A stretch of 64,000 nucleotides of DNA from Bradyrhizobium sp. LMTR 3 (GCF_001693485.1 NZ_MAXC01000010.1:80152-144151); one strand, 5' to 3'; shown: positions 47,188 to 56,602, counted from the first letter of the stretch. The notes: a model not told the origin generated them from the sequence alone. A program made the numbers and translations.

Positions 47188-47407
47188 CGGGGCGCAATTC
47201 GTGAGCCAGACCCGCCTCGGCCAGCAACTGGCGGGCTGCGCGATTGTCGTCCTCATGAACCAGGATGCGGCGTGGCAGGATGCCGAGCGACCCCTCGATG
47301 ACGCTCATGTTCTGGTCCAGCACCAGATGATGGATATTGGCGCCGTCGAGCAGCGCGCCGATCGCAGAAACCAGCACGATATCATTGGTCCTGACCAATT
47401 CCCGCAA
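47180..47407 (-). CDS. DUF2007 putative signal-transducing protein
   Basis: I choose the TTG at 47407, because GGAGAA lies 6 bp before it and the family starts with this segment (RELVRTNDIVLVSAIGALL); an ATG at 47458 would add 17 residues with no family match. The 75-residue ferredoxin-like protein continues ANIHHLVLDQNMSVIEGS and LPRRILVHEDDNRAARQLL. Function is unknown; it is coupled with the methyltransferase gene. Confidence 0.85.
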   Translation of the reverse strand: MRELVRTNDIVLVSAIGALLDGANIHHLVLDQNMSVIEGSLGILPRRILVHEDDNRAARQLLAEAGLAHELRPDD

Positions 47408-47529
47408 GTGGTGTTCTCCTTTTCGCCCCCGATGCGACGACGGCACGGGGTCTGTCAACCGCTACGTGCCCTTGCCGCGATTGCCGGCACTTTCTATTGT
47501 AGAACAAGGATAGTGCGAATTGGCCAAAA

Positions 47530-48552
47530 TTGGAGACCCGTGTGGCGGTTATTGTACCCTTCGAAAGCCCGTCGAACGCTTCGATAGATGCGCTGGTCGG
47601 GCTGGTCGCCGCCGACATGGAGCGGGTCAACGCCACGATCCTGTCGCGCACGGGATCGGAAGTCACCATGATTCCGGAAGTCGCCAATCACCTGATCTCA
47701 TCCGGCGGCAAACGTCTGCGCCCGATGCTGACGCTGGCGATGGCTCAGCTCTCCAACTATTCCGGCGACGGCCACATCAAGCTCGCCGCCGCAGTCGAGT
47801 TCATGCACACCGCAACACTCTTGCATGACGACGTGGTCGACGAGAGCGAGCTGCGCCGCGGCAAGCTGTCGGCGCGGATGCTGTGGGGCAATGAGGCCAG
47901 CGTGCTGGTCGGCGACTTCCTGCTCGGCCAGGCCTTTCGCATGATGGTCGAGGTCGGCTCGCTGCGTGCGCTCGACATTCTCTCCTCGGCCGCGGCCACC
48001 ATCGCCGAAGGCGAAGTGATGCAGCTTGCGGCGGCCAAGAACACCGCGACCACCGAGGACGAATACCTCGCCGTGATCAGGGGCAAGACCGCCGAACTGT
48101 TCGCCGCCGCCTGCGAAGTCGGACCCGTGATCGCCAACCGGCCGAAGGCCGAGCAGACCGCATGCCGCTCGGTCGGCATGAATCTCGGCATCGCATTCCA
48201 GCTCGTCGACGACGTGCTGGACTATGGCGGCAAGGCCGCGAAACTCGGCAAGAACATCGGCGACGATTTCCGCGAAGGCAAGATCACGCTGCCGGTGGTG
48301 CTGGCGTTCCGCCGCGGCAATGACAGCGAGCGGAAGTTCTGGATCAAGGCATTGGAGCGCGGCGAGATCGGCAACAGCGACCTCGATCACGCCATCGGCC
48401 TGATGACCAAGCACCGCGCGCTGGAAGACACGATCAGCCGCGCCCAGCACTACGGCGCAATGGCCGTCGACGCACTCGCGCTATTCCCCGCCTCGCCGAT
48501 GAAAACCGCGCTCGAACAGGTCGTGGCGTTCTGCCTGGCGAGGTCGCATTGA
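47530..48552 (+). CDS. ispB: Polyprenyl (octaprenyl/decaprenyl) diphosphate synthase
   Basis: The 340-residue trans-prenyltransferase has GGKRLRPML, the first Asp-rich motif DDVVDES (Asp100, 101, 104), FQLVDDVLDYGG as the second motif, and the GKITLPVVLA helix. It makes the long isoprenoid tail of ubiquinone from farnesyl-PP and IPP. The start could be the TTG at 47530 or the GTG at 47542. It is divergent from the DUF2007 gene across about 120 bp. Confidence 0.92.
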   Translation: METRVAVIVPFESPSNASIDALVGLVAADMERVNATILSRTGSEVTMIPEVANHLISSGGKRLRPMLTLAMAQLSNYSGDGHIKLAAAVEFMHTATLLHDDVVDESELRRGKLSARMLWGNEASVLVGDFLLGQAFRMMVEVGSLRALDILSSAAATIAEGEVMQLAAAKNTATTEDEYLAVIRGKTAELFAAACEVGPVIANRPKAEQTACRSVGMNLGIAFQLVDDVLDYGGKAAKLGKNIGDDFREGKITLPVVLAFRRGNDSERKFWIKALERGEIGNSDLDHAIGLMTKHRALEDTISRAQHYGAMAVDALALFPASPMKTALEQVVAFCLARSH

Positions 48553-48558
48553 TTCCGC

Positions 48559-48653
48559 GTAGGGTGGGCAAAGGCGCTCTTGCGCCGTGCCCACCAACTT
48601 CACCCGTTTTGAGGACACGCTTTGGTGGGCACGCTTCGCTTTGCCCACCCTAC
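48559..48653. repeat. Palindromic dispersed repeat, family A, copy 4
   Basis: Arms GTAGGGTGGGCAAAG and CTTTGCCCACCCTAC, inner GTGCCCACCA and TGGTGGGCACG. It starts 6 bp after the ispB stop and ends 11 bp before the LysE start, so it forms nearly all of the intergenic DNA. Confidence 0.9.
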
Positions 48654-48664
48654 AAGGCGATTAA

Positions 48665-49294
48665 ATGAACAGCACCAATTTCACACTGTTCCTCTTGGCC
48701 GCACTCGTCATTGCCGCTGTCCCTGGTCCGGGGATCTTTTACGTTGCGGCACGGACGCTGTCGGGCGGCAAGAGCGCCGGTATCGCTTCGACGTTCGGGA
48801 CTGCGCTCGGTGGGCTTGTGCATGTGATCGCGGGCGGGCTTGGCGTCTCGGCGCTCATCCTGGCCAGTGCTGAGCTGTTCACCGCGCTCAAATTCGCCGG
48901 CGCCATCTATCTCGTGTGGCTCGGCATCAAGACGTTTCGCGAGGCGCGCGGTCTCGTGCCGCAACAAGCCGTCGCGGTCGGTACACAACGGGCATTTCGG
49001 GAAGGCGTGCTGGTCGAAGCACTCAATCCAAAAACCGCAGCCTTCTTCCTGGCCTTCATTCCGCAATTCCTCGACCCGGCCGGCAGCTATCCGGCGCTCC
49101 AGTTCATGGCGCTGGGCCTGATCTCGGTCGCGCTGAACACGCTTGTCGATATCATCGTGGTGATGATGGCCGCCACCGCGCGCAGTGGTCTCACGCGAAG
49201 GCCGAACCTGCTTCAACGATTGCGGCAGGGCTCGGGGCTGTTCATCGCTGGCCTCGGTATTTCGCTGGCGCTGGCGCGGCGGCCCGCGAGCTAG
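48665..49294 (+). CDS. LysE/RhtB-family amino-acid exporter
   Basis: The 209-residue protein has about six membrane spans and the family N-terminal motif ALVIAAVPGPGIFYVAARTL, then GTALGGLVHVIAGGLGVSALI, FAGAIYLVWLGIKTFR and LVEALNPKTAAFFLAFIPQF. It should export an amino acid or homoserine lactone-like substrate by proton antiport; the substrate is not predictable. The gene is bracketed on both sides by family A repeats. Confidence 0.92.
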   Translation: MNSTNFTLFLLAALVIAAVPGPGIFYVAARTLSGGKSAGIASTFGTALGGLVHVIAGGLGVSALILASAELFTALKFAGAIYLVWLGIKTFREARGLVPQQAVAVGTQRAFREGVLVEALNPKTAAFFLAFIPQFLDPAGSYPALQFMALGLISVALNTLVDIIVVMMAATARSGLTRRPNLLQRLRQGSGLFIAGLGISLALARRPAS

Positions 49295-49297
49295 CCC

Positions 49298-49384
49298 GTA
49301 GGGTGGGCAAAGGCGCGAACGCGCCGTGCCCACCATCAGCGCTCCGCTGGGAATGGTGGGCACGCTTCGCTTTGCCCACCCTAC
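49298..49384. repeat. Palindromic dispersed repeat, family A, copy 5
   Basis: Arms GTAGGGTGGGCAAAG and CTTTGCCCACCCTAC, inner GTGCCCACCAT and ATGGTGGGCACG. It starts 3 bp after the LysE stop and ends 8 bp from the ispE stop. Confidence 0.92.
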
Positions 49385-49392
49385 CAATGCCT

Positions 49393-50277
49393 TCAGTTCA
49401 GCGTTCCCGCATGCACCCACCATCCGGGGTGATCGCGCCGGATCTGCTCCGCCGCGCGTCCGGCTTCGGCGGTGTTTTCGTAGATCGCAAAGCAGGTGGC
49501 GCCGGAGCCGGACATCCGCGCCAGCCAGGCGCCGTTGGTCGCGTTGAGCGCTGCGATGACCTCGCCGATCACGGGCTGGACGCGCATGGCGGGCGCTTCC
49601 AGATCGTTGGAGTTGGCGGCGAGCGCTTCGACCCAATCTTCGAGTGAAGCCTGCTCGTCTGGCCAACGGTCCCGCAGCAGCACGTCGGTGACGCCGACCA
49701 GCAATTCGCCGCTGCGCAAGCCGAGCGCGTTGAAAACGTCGCGGGTCGCGACGGCAACGCCGGGATTGACCATCACGCACGGCATTTTCGGCAGGCTGAG
49801 CGGCTGCAGCGTTTCGCCGACGCCGGTCATGACGCAGCAGCGCGAGTTGACGCAGACCGGCACATCGGCGCCGGTCAGTTGCGCGACCTCGACGATGCGG
49901 GGATCGTCGAGCGCGAGTCCGTTCAACTGTGCAAGCAACCGCAGCGCCGCCGCGGCATCGGCCGAACCGCCGCCGATTCCGGCCGCGACCGGCAAGACCT
50001 TGTCGAGCGTAAAGCTGCCGGCTTTCATATCCGGAACGCGCTCGGCCAAGAGGCGTGCGGCCTTGAGCACCAGATTGTCGGAGGTCTCGCCGCAGGCCTG
50101 CGCCAGCGGTCCCGACATCTTCAAATCCAGATCCGCACCCGGCGTCAACGTCAGCCGGTCGGCGCAGTCGGCGAATGCCACCACGCTTTCGAGATCATGG
50201 TAGCCGTCGGCACGGCGGCCATTCACCCGCAAGGTCAGGTTGACCTTGGCGCGCGCCTTGTCATTCAACAGCGGCAT
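49393..50277 (-). CDS. ispE: 4-diphosphocytidyl-2-C-methyl-D-erythritol kinase
   Basis: The 294-residue GHMP kinase has ARAKVNLTLRVNGRRADGYHDLESV, the ATP loop LPVAAGIGGGSADAAAAL, and the C-terminal MSGSGATCFAIY. It phosphorylates CDP-methylerythritol in the MEP isoprenoid pathway and so supplies IPP for the prenyl synthase nearby. Length and motifs are standard. Confidence 0.96.
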   Translation of the reverse strand: MPLLNDKARAKVNLTLRVNGRRADGYHDLESVVAFADCADRLTLTPGADLDLKMSGPLAQACGETSDNLVLKAARLLAERVPDMKAGSFTLDKVLPVAAGIGGGSADAAAALRLLAQLNGLALDDPRIVEVAQLTGADVPVCVNSRCCVMTGVGETLQPLSLPKMPCVMVNPGVAVATRDVFNALGLRSGELLVGVTDVLLRDRWPDEQASLEDWVEALAANSNDLEAPAMRVQPVIGEVIAALNATNGAWLARMSGSGATCFAIYENTAEAGRAAEQIRRDHPGWWVHAGTLN

Positions 50278-50304
50278 TGCCGAACAGCCCTCAAAGTCCT
50301 TGCC

Positions 50305-52086
50305 TCAGCCACCCCTGCCGTCTTCTTTCTTCTTGTCGGCGGAAGCCGCGGAGGAAGTGTCTTCGGGCAGGCCGTTGGCAATCTTGGCTTCGATCTTCGG
50401 CAATTCCTCCGCCTCGGGCTTGAGGTCGCGGGCATGGGCCCACTGGAATTTGGCTTCCAGCGTCCGCCCGACGCGCCAATAGGCATCGCCGAGATGGTCA
50501 TTGATGGTCGGATCCTCCGGCTTGAGGTCGATCGCACGCTCGAGATGCTTTACCGCGTCTTCAAAATTGCCGATCCGGTAAAACGCCCAGCCCAGCGAAT
50601 CCACGATGTAGCCGTCATCGGGGCGCTGGTCGACGGCGCGCCGGATCATCTTCATGCCTTCGTCGAGGTTGATGCCCTGGTCGATCCAGGAATAGCCGAG
50701 ATAGTTCAGGACATGCGGTTGCTCGGGCTGCAGCTCCAGCGCCTTGCGCATGTCGGCCTCGGCCTTGCTCCACTGCTTGGAACGTTCCTCGCAAATGCCG
50801 CGATAGTAATAAGTGACCCAGGTGTTCTTGTCCGTCACCCCGGGCATCGCGTCGATCGCGAGCGTATAGGTATTGGCGCAATCGTTGAACTTCTTGCGGC
50901 CGCGCTCGATGTTGCCGAGCGCCATGATGGCTTCGATGTCCTTCGGCGCCTCCGTGGTGACGCCCTTGAGGATCTTGATCGCCTCTTCGCTGCGGTCGGC
51001 GGCGTCGAGATTGGTGGCGAGCTGGATCTGCGCATTGCGCTTGAGCGGCGAACTGGCCGGCATGCGCTCGTAGACCTTGATCGCCATCTGCGGCTTCTTC
51101 ACGGACTCGTAGAGATCGGCGAGCGACAACAGCGCCAGCGGATGATTGGGCTGCAGATAGAGCGCGAGCTGCAGATAGACCAGCGCCAGATCCTCGCCGC
51201 CGCGGCGGGTCAGCGTGGCGCCGATTCCGTAAAGCGCTTCGGCCGCGCCGGCCTGCGCCGAATCGACCAGCGCCGACATCTTCTTGCCGGCCCGGGTCTC
51301 GCGCAGGCCTTCCTGCACCAGCGGATGCCGCGGCAACTTCTTGTCGAACGCTTCGTAGATGCCGGCCGCCGCCGCGCCATCCTTGTTGCGCGACAGCCAG
51401 CGCGCATAGGCGTCGGATACGCGCAGCATCGAATCGTCGAGTTTGTAGGCGCGCTCGAACCGCGCGCCGGCGTCCTTGTCCTTGCCCGAGATCTCCAGAA
51501 TCATGCCGGTGTGGAGATCCTTGAAGATCGGATACCATTCCGGTCCGGTCAGCTTGTCGATATTGGCCACCGCGTTCTTGGCATCGCCCGCGCCATAGCT
51601 CGCCCATCCCGACAACAGCGTCGCCACCAGGTCGGTGATCGGTCCGCGGATCGACTGGTTGATGTTGAGCTGCGCGGCCGCATATTTCTTCTGCTTGAGG
51701 TCGCGGACACCGACCACCAGCCGCGCGACGCGGTTCGCCTTGTCCATCGTCAGGATGCGATCGGCGAGCTTGACCGCTTCATCGATGTCGCCATCGGCGA
51801 GCGAAGAGATGAAGGCGCGGTCCAGGAGTTCGTTGTTCTTCGGATCGGTGCGCAGCGCGGAGCGATAGAATGCCGCAGCCGAGGCCGCATCGCGCTCGAC
51901 GCTGGCGTGGCGTGCGGCGAGATAGCTGCCTGCCGTCGTCAGCGACTTCAGATCGGATTTGGTGGGGAATTGCGCGGCATTGTCGGCCGTATGTTCGGGC
52001 GTCTGCGCCAACACCGCGCCGGGTGCGGCTAGCGTGGCAAGAGTGATTGCGGCGATGGTCCAACGGTTCATACGAATGGAAAGCAT
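50305..52086 (-). CDS. Exported TPR-repeat protein
   Basis: I choose ATG 52086 (MLSIRMNRWTIAAI), which follows GGAG at 12 bp, giving 593 residues; ATG 52071 is an alternative. A signal peptide ends near VLAQT. The body is a superhelix of about ten TPR-like repeats, for example ALYGIGATLTRRGGEDLALVY, LGYSWIDQGINLDEGMKMI and LGWAFYRIGNFEDAVKHLERA (given in parts). It is probably a periplasmic or outer-membrane scaffold. It lies 27 bp upstream of ispE on the same strand, as in other alphaproteobacteria. Confidence 0.88.
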   Translation of the reverse strand: MLSIRMNRWTIAAITLATLAAPGAVLAQTPEHTADNAAQFPTKSDLKSLTTAGSYLAARHASVERDAASAAAFYRSALRTDPKNNELLDRAFISSLADGDIDEAVKLADRILTMDKANRVARLVVGVRDLKQKKYAAAQLNINQSIRGPITDLVATLLSGWASYGAGDAKNAVANIDKLTGPEWYPIFKDLHTGMILEISGKDKDAGARFERAYKLDDSMLRVSDAYARWLSRNKDGAAAAGIYEAFDKKLPRHPLVQEGLRETRAGKKMSALVDSAQAGAAEALYGIGATLTRRGGEDLALVYLQLALYLQPNHPLALLSLADLYESVKKPQMAIKVYERMPASSPLKRNAQIQLATNLDAADRSEEAIKILKGVTTEAPKDIEAIMALGNIERGRKKFNDCANTYTLAIDAMPGVTDKNTWVTYYYRGICEERSKQWSKAEADMRKALELQPEQPHVLNYLGYSWIDQGINLDEGMKMIRRAVDQRPDDGYIVDSLGWAFYRIGNFEDAVKHLERAIDLKPEDPTINDHLGDAYWRVGRTLEAKFQWAHARDLKPEAEELPKIEAKIANGLPEDTSSAASADKKKEDGRGG

Positions 52087-52364
52087 CAGTTCGCCTAGCT
52101 CCAGGATGTATGGCAGGACATTTATACGATCAGTCTTGCGATCGGTCTCGAATGCAAACCCAAGCGGCGGCATCTCGGGCAGCGACAATGCCGCTTTTGG
52201 CCCTCAACCGCAAGGATACGGGTTGGCGAATCGATTGGCAGATTAGGCCCTTGGGGCTCCGATTTAGCCAGCCCAACCCGGAAACGCTTTTACTGTGGCA
52301 GTATCGTGGCTAGAGGCGGTATCACCCTCCTCCAACTCACGCAATCGTGGTCTATACGGCCTCT

Positions 52365-54023
52365 CTACATGCCCTGGTAATTCGGCCCACCGCCGCCTTC
52401 CGGCGGAACCCAGGTGATATTGCCGTTCGGGTCCTTCACATCGCAGGTTTTGCAGTGGACGCAGTTCTGGGCATTGATCTGGAAGCGTGGACCCGAGGCC
52501 TCCTCGACCCATTCATAGACGCCGGCCGGGCAATAGCGGTTCGACGGACCGGCATAGACATCGTGCTCGGATGCCTTCTGCAGGTTCAAGTCGGCGACCT
52601 TGAGATGAACCGGCTGGTCCTCCTCATGGTTGGTGTTGGAGAGGAACACCGAGGACAGCTTGTCGAAGGTGAGCTTGCCATCCGGCTTGGGATAGGCGAT
52701 CGGCGCATGCGCCTTGGCCGGATCCAGCGTCTTGCGGTCGGACTTGGCGTGCGACTGGGTTCCGAACAGCGAGAAGCCCAGCGTGTTGCACCACATGTCG
52801 AAGCCGCCCAGCGCCACGCCGATGATGGTGCCGAATTTCGACCATAGCGGCTTGACGTTGCGGACCCGATGCAGGTCTCGGCCTACGGCGGAATCGCGCC
52901 AGGCGTTTTCGTATTCCACCAGTTCGTCATTGGCGCGGCCGGCGCCGAGCGCTGCCGCAACGTGTTCCGCCGCGAGCATGCCGCTGCCCATCGCGTTGTG
53001 CACGCCCTTGATGCGCGGCACGTTGACGAATCCCGCCGCGCAGCCGATCAGCGCGCCGCCCGGGAAACTCAAGCGCGGCACCGACTGATAGCCGCCCTCG
53101 GTGATGGCGCGCGCCCCGTAGGAGATACGCTTGCCGCCTTCGAACACGGTTCGAATGGAAGGATGCGTCTTGAAGCGCTGGAATTCGTCGAACGGCGAGA
53201 GATACGGATCGTCGTAATTGAGATGCACGACGAAACCGACCGCCACCTTGTTGTCGTCGTAATGGTAGAGGAACGAGCCGCCGCCGGTCCTGTTGTTGAG
53301 TGGCCAGCCGAACGAATGCTGGATCAGGCCCTTCTGGTGCTTGGCGGGATCGATCTCCCAGACTTCCTTCAATCCGATGCCGAATTTCGACGGCTCGCTT
53401 TTCGCGTCGAGCGAGAATTTCGCGATCAGTTCCTTGCTCAGGCTGCCGCGTGCACCTTCGGCGAACAGCGTGTATTTGCCGAGCAGTTCCATGCCGCGGG
53501 TGTAGGAGTCCTTGTGGCTGCCGTCCCTGGCGATGCCCATGTCGCCGGTCGCGATGCCCCGCACCGCACCGTTATCGTCATACAGCACCTCAGCCGCGGC
53601 AAAGCCGGGATAGATTTCGACGCCGAGCGCCTCGGCCTTCGGCGCCAGCCAGCGGCAGACATTGCCGAGCGAGCCGATATAGCAGTGATGATTGTACATC
53701 AGCGGCGGCATGGCGAAGTTCGGCAGCCGGATCGCGCTGGTCGCGGTGGTCCAGTAGAAGCGGTCGTCCTTGACCTGGGTTTTGAGCGGGCAATCGGCGT
53801 CCTCACGCCAATCCGGAATCAGCTTGTCGAGCGACACCGGATCGATCACCGCGCCCGACAGGATGTGCGCGCCGACCTCGGAACCCTTCTCCACCACGAC
53901 GATGCTGAGATCGGCATTGAGCTGCTTCAGCCGGATCGCCGCAGCGAGGCCAGACGGCCCGGCGCCGACGATCACGACGTCGAATTCCATGGATTCGCGA
54001 GGAGGAAGTTCTTCTGCACTCAT
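52365..54023 (-). CDS. Electron-transfer flavoprotein:ubiquinone oxidoreductase
   Basis: The 552-residue protein has the FAD motif VVIVGAGPSGLAAAIRL, the ubiquinone-binding membrane-surface region and the C-terminal 4Fe-4S ligands in YCPAGVYEW and NCVHCKTCDVKDPNGNITWV (in part). It passes electrons from ETF, reduced by acyl-CoA and other dehydrogenases, to ubiquinone at the inner membrane. Motifs and length are standard for the family. It is divergent from the uracil-DNA glycosylase gene. The 278-bp gap to the TPR gene shows no other gene. Confidence 0.96.
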   Translation of the reverse strand: MSAEELPPRESMEFDVVIVGAGPSGLAAAIRLKQLNADLSIVVVEKGSEVGAHILSGAVIDPVSLDKLIPDWREDADCPLKTQVKDDRFYWTTATSAIRLPNFAMPPLMYNHHCYIGSLGNVCRWLAPKAEALGVEIYPGFAAAEVLYDDNGAVRGIATGDMGIARDGSHKDSYTRGMELLGKYTLFAEGARGSLSKELIAKFSLDAKSEPSKFGIGLKEVWEIDPAKHQKGLIQHSFGWPLNNRTGGGSFLYHYDDNKVAVGFVVHLNYDDPYLSPFDEFQRFKTHPSIRTVFEGGKRISYGARAITEGGYQSVPRLSFPGGALIGCAAGFVNVPRIKGVHNAMGSGMLAAEHVAAALGAGRANDELVEYENAWRDSAVGRDLHRVRNVKPLWSKFGTIIGVALGGFDMWCNTLGFSLFGTQSHAKSDRKTLDPAKAHAPIAYPKPDGKLTFDKLSSVFLSNTNHEEDQPVHLKVADLNLQKASEHDVYAGPSNRYCPAGVYEWVEEASGPRFQINAQNCVHCKTCDVKDPNGNITWVPPEGGGGPNYQGM

Positions 54024-54150
54024 GATTTGATCTCAGCCCAATTGAGAACGGCTCTAAAGGCTCGTTGTTTCCGATTTTTGCGGGGAGGACAACCATGGAA
54101 ATGCAATGCGAGGCGTTTCACGCCGGCTCGATCCATATTAGATTGGCATC

Positions 54151-54978
54151 ATGGATTTGATCCCCGAACCCGCGCCTAATGTCAGGCAATTGCTGGCTTT
54201 TTATCTGGAGGCCGGGGTCGATTGCGCGTTGATGGAGGAACCAGTCGATCGGCTGACCGAGCCCGACGCCCCTGCTGCCCCCATCGCTGTCCGCGAGACT
54301 GCGCCACCCCGTCCCGTCAGGGAAATACCCGCCGCGATGCCGGCGGTTCCGCGCAGCGAAATAGCGCCCGCGCCGGAGGCGGCCATCGCTCTCGCGCGCG
54401 AGGCGGCGCGAACGGCGCCGACGCTGGAAGCGCTGCGTACGCTCCTGGAAAATTTCGAGGGCTGCGCGCTCCGAAACACCGCGACGCGGCTGGTGTTTGC
54501 CGACGGCAACCCGCAGGCGCGCATCATGTTCGTCGGCGAGGCGCCCGGCCGCGACGAAGACATCGAGGGCCTGCCCTTCGTCGGACGTTCCGGCAAGCTG
54601 CTCGACCGCATGATCGCGGCGATCGGGCTCGACCGCAGCAAGGCCTATATCGCCAACGTGATTCCCTGGCGGCCGCCCGGCAACCGGACGCCGACGCCGC
54701 AGGAGACGCAAATCTGCCTGCCGTTCATCCAGCGGCAGATCGAACTCGTGAACCCAGACATACTGGTGACGCTCGGCAACCCCTCGACGCAAACGCTGCT
54801 GTCGACCCGCGATGGCATCATGAAGACCCGCGGCAGGTGGTTCGACTACGAAACCGGCACCCGCACGATCCGCGCCATGGCGACGTTCCACCCGGCCTAT
54901 TTGTTGCGCTCGCCGTCCTACAAGCGGATGTCCTGGCAGGACCTGCGCGCAATCGCAAAGGCGCTGGACGCTTCGTAG
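54151..54978 (+). CDS. Uracil-DNA glycosylase, family 4/5-like, with reduced Cys set
   Basis: The 275-residue protein has a Pro/Ala-rich N-terminal 85 residues and then the glycosylase core: FVGEAPGRDED (Glu130), GLPFVGRSGKLLDRM, RPPGNRTPTPQE, LVTLGNPSTQTLL and FHPAYLLRSP (His257). It removes uracil from DNA. The Fe-S ligands of family 4 enzymes are only partly present: Cys105 and Cys189 remain, but the CxxC partner is Arg and the Cys before RPPGN is Trp173, so a 4Fe-4S cluster is doubtful. Its TAG stop codon lies within the next palindromic repeat. Confidence 0.88.
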   Translation: MDLIPEPAPNVRQLLAFYLEAGVDCALMEEPVDRLTEPDAPAAPIAVRETAPPRPVREIPAAMPAVPRSEIAPAPEAAIALAREAARTAPTLEALRTLLENFEGCALRNTATRLVFADGNPQARIMFVGEAPGRDEDIEGLPFVGRSGKLLDRMIAAIGLDRSKAYIANVIPWRPPGNRTPTPQETQICLPFIQRQIELVNPDILVTLGNPSTQTLLSTRDGIMKTRGRWFDYETGTRTIRAMATFHPAYLLRSPSYKRMSWQDLRAIAKALDAS

Positions 54979-55061
54979 GGTGGGCAAAGGCGCGAACGCG
55001 CCGTGCCCACCATCCTGTCCGTGCTCGTGATGGTGGGCACGCGGAGCTTAGCCCACCCTAC
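54975..55061. repeat. Palindromic dispersed repeat, family A, copy 6, supplying a stop codon
   Basis: Arms GTAGGGTGGGCAAAG and (drifted) GCCCACCCTAC. Its second to fourth bases, TAG, are the stop codon of the glycosylase gene, so the repeat insertion defines the end of that protein. Confidence 0.9.
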
Positions 55062-55096
55062 GCATCTGCGCAGCATTCGGGGCACGGCACCCAACT

Positions 55097-56602
55097 TTAC
55101 TGCGCCTTCGGCCGCACGATCGCCCAGCCGATCCGCAGCAATGGCTGGCGGCCGTTCACCATCCATTCGAAGGCGCGCGGCACTTCCGGCACCAGGCCGG
55201 GAAAGCGTTGCGCGATATCGGGCGGCGGCGCGCCCGAGGTGTCGGAGGCGCGCCAGACCACGACACCGCCGGTCTCGTTGAATTTCGCGACCGACAGCCA
55301 TGGGGTTCGCTCCGGCGTGGCATCGAGCAACAGATGCGGGCGCCCGCTGTTCATGGCGATGAAGCTTGCCAATTGCGGATCGCCGGCCACCGCGCGCAGG
55401 CGCTGGTTGGTCCGGCGCTCAAAGCTGTCGCCGAAGAAATGCGCAATGGCTTTTGCCGGCAGCGAGGTCGGCACTTCGTTCGCGGTCCATGGCAAAAACA
55501 GCGCGGCCGCAATCGTCACCAAGGCAGGCGCGACGACCGCCGCCGCCCATGCCGTCCGCAACAGGCGCTGGCGCCGCAGATGGATCAGATCGCCGCTCGC
55601 CACGATTACGGCGAGCCCCGACATCAGCAAGGCGACGCCCTCCCCGCCGACGACGTGATCGCGGTTGAAGATGCCCGCGATCAGGCTTCCGAGCAGCGCC
55701 GGCGCAAGCGCAAAGAAATAGACGAAGTCGCGCGCCAGCGGATCGACCGGCGGCCGGTAGATAATCGGCGCCTCCCCGGCATGGCGGGAGAACCGGCCGG
55801 AGTTGAGGATCGCCAGCAGCACGATGGCGGACATTGCGAGCACGAGGCCAACGAGCAGCCAGCCCCATTGCAGGATGCGCCCGCCGAGATCGGAGATCGC
55901 GGGCCATGGCGGCATCGCGAGCGCATCGGCGCGGAGCAACCAGATCAGATAGGGCAAGACCAGGACGGCGATCACGAGCAGCGCATAGAGCGGATCGAGC
56001 GACATCAGCACGCGCCGCCCCCGCGCGGTGGCAACGGCAAATCCGGCGAGCAGCAGCAGCAATCCGAGCGCGGCCGGCGTCGTCAGCAGCAAAAGCCCGG
56101 CCTCGATCGACCAGGCGAACCAGACGTTGCGCCGGTTCTGGCCGATCAATTGCCAGGAATGCAGCAAGAGCAGCGCCCATAGCGGGCGCGCCAGCACCAG
56201 CGGGCCGAACTCGACGCCGGGGGAACTGAAGGCCACCACCGTCATCGACAGCAGCACCGCGAGCACCGCCTGCTGCCCGCCGACAATTGCGCGGCCCAGT
56301 TGATAGTAGATCCAGAAGGTAACGACGGCGCAGACCTGCGCCAGCAGATAGACGCCGAACATATGGTTGCCGGCGGCACGAAACGCGATATCGGCGAGCC
56401 AGAACGCCAACGGCGGACCGAGCCATGTTCCGACCTGGTATTCCCGGCCGAAGGCCAGCACGGTCGCAAGGTCACCGGGCGGGCTGCGGTACAGCAGCAT
56501 CGGCAGGATCAGCCAAATTGCGGCCTGGACCAACACCACGAGCCAGACCACCAGCCGCGGCCGGGCGCGGATCAGTTCGACAACGAGCGAGGTGAAGCGC
56601 AT
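55097..56602 (-). CDS. Polytopic membrane protein, glycosyltransferase-39/ArnT-like
   Basis: From ATG 56602 (MRFTSLVVELIRAR), the 501-residue protein has about 11 membrane spans and a C-terminal periplasmic part (residues about 400-500). Its first loop carries SPPGDLATVLAFGREYQ, and the pattern of a membrane-facing acidic residue followed by WLGPPLAFWLADIAFR resembles PMT_2/GT83 lipid-linked sugar transferases. The substrate is unknown. It could modify lipid A or another envelope polymer. Confidence 0.75.
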   Translation of the reverse strand: MRFTSLVVELIRARPRLVVWLVVLVQAAIWLILPMLLYRSPPGDLATVLAFGREYQVGTWLGPPLAFWLADIAFRAAGNHMFGVYLLAQVCAVVTFWIYYQLGRAIVGGQQAVLAVLLSMTVVAFSSPGVEFGPLVLARPLWALLLLHSWQLIGQNRRNVWFAWSIEAGLLLLTTPAALGLLLLLAGFAVATARGRRVLMSLDPLYALLVIAVLVLPYLIWLLRADALAMPPWPAISDLGGRILQWGWLLVGLVLAMSAIVLLAILNSGRFSRHAGEAPIIYRPPVDPLARDFVYFFALAPALLGSLIAGIFNRDHVVGGEGVALLMSGLAVIVASGDLIHLRRQRLLRTAWAAAVVAPALVTIAAALFLPWTANEVPTSLPAKAIAHFFGDSFERRTNQRLRAVAGDPQLASFIAMNSGRPHLLLDATPERTPWLSVAKFNETGGVVVWRASDTSGAPPPDIAQRFPGLVPEVPRAFEWMVNGRQPLLRIGWAIVRPKAQ

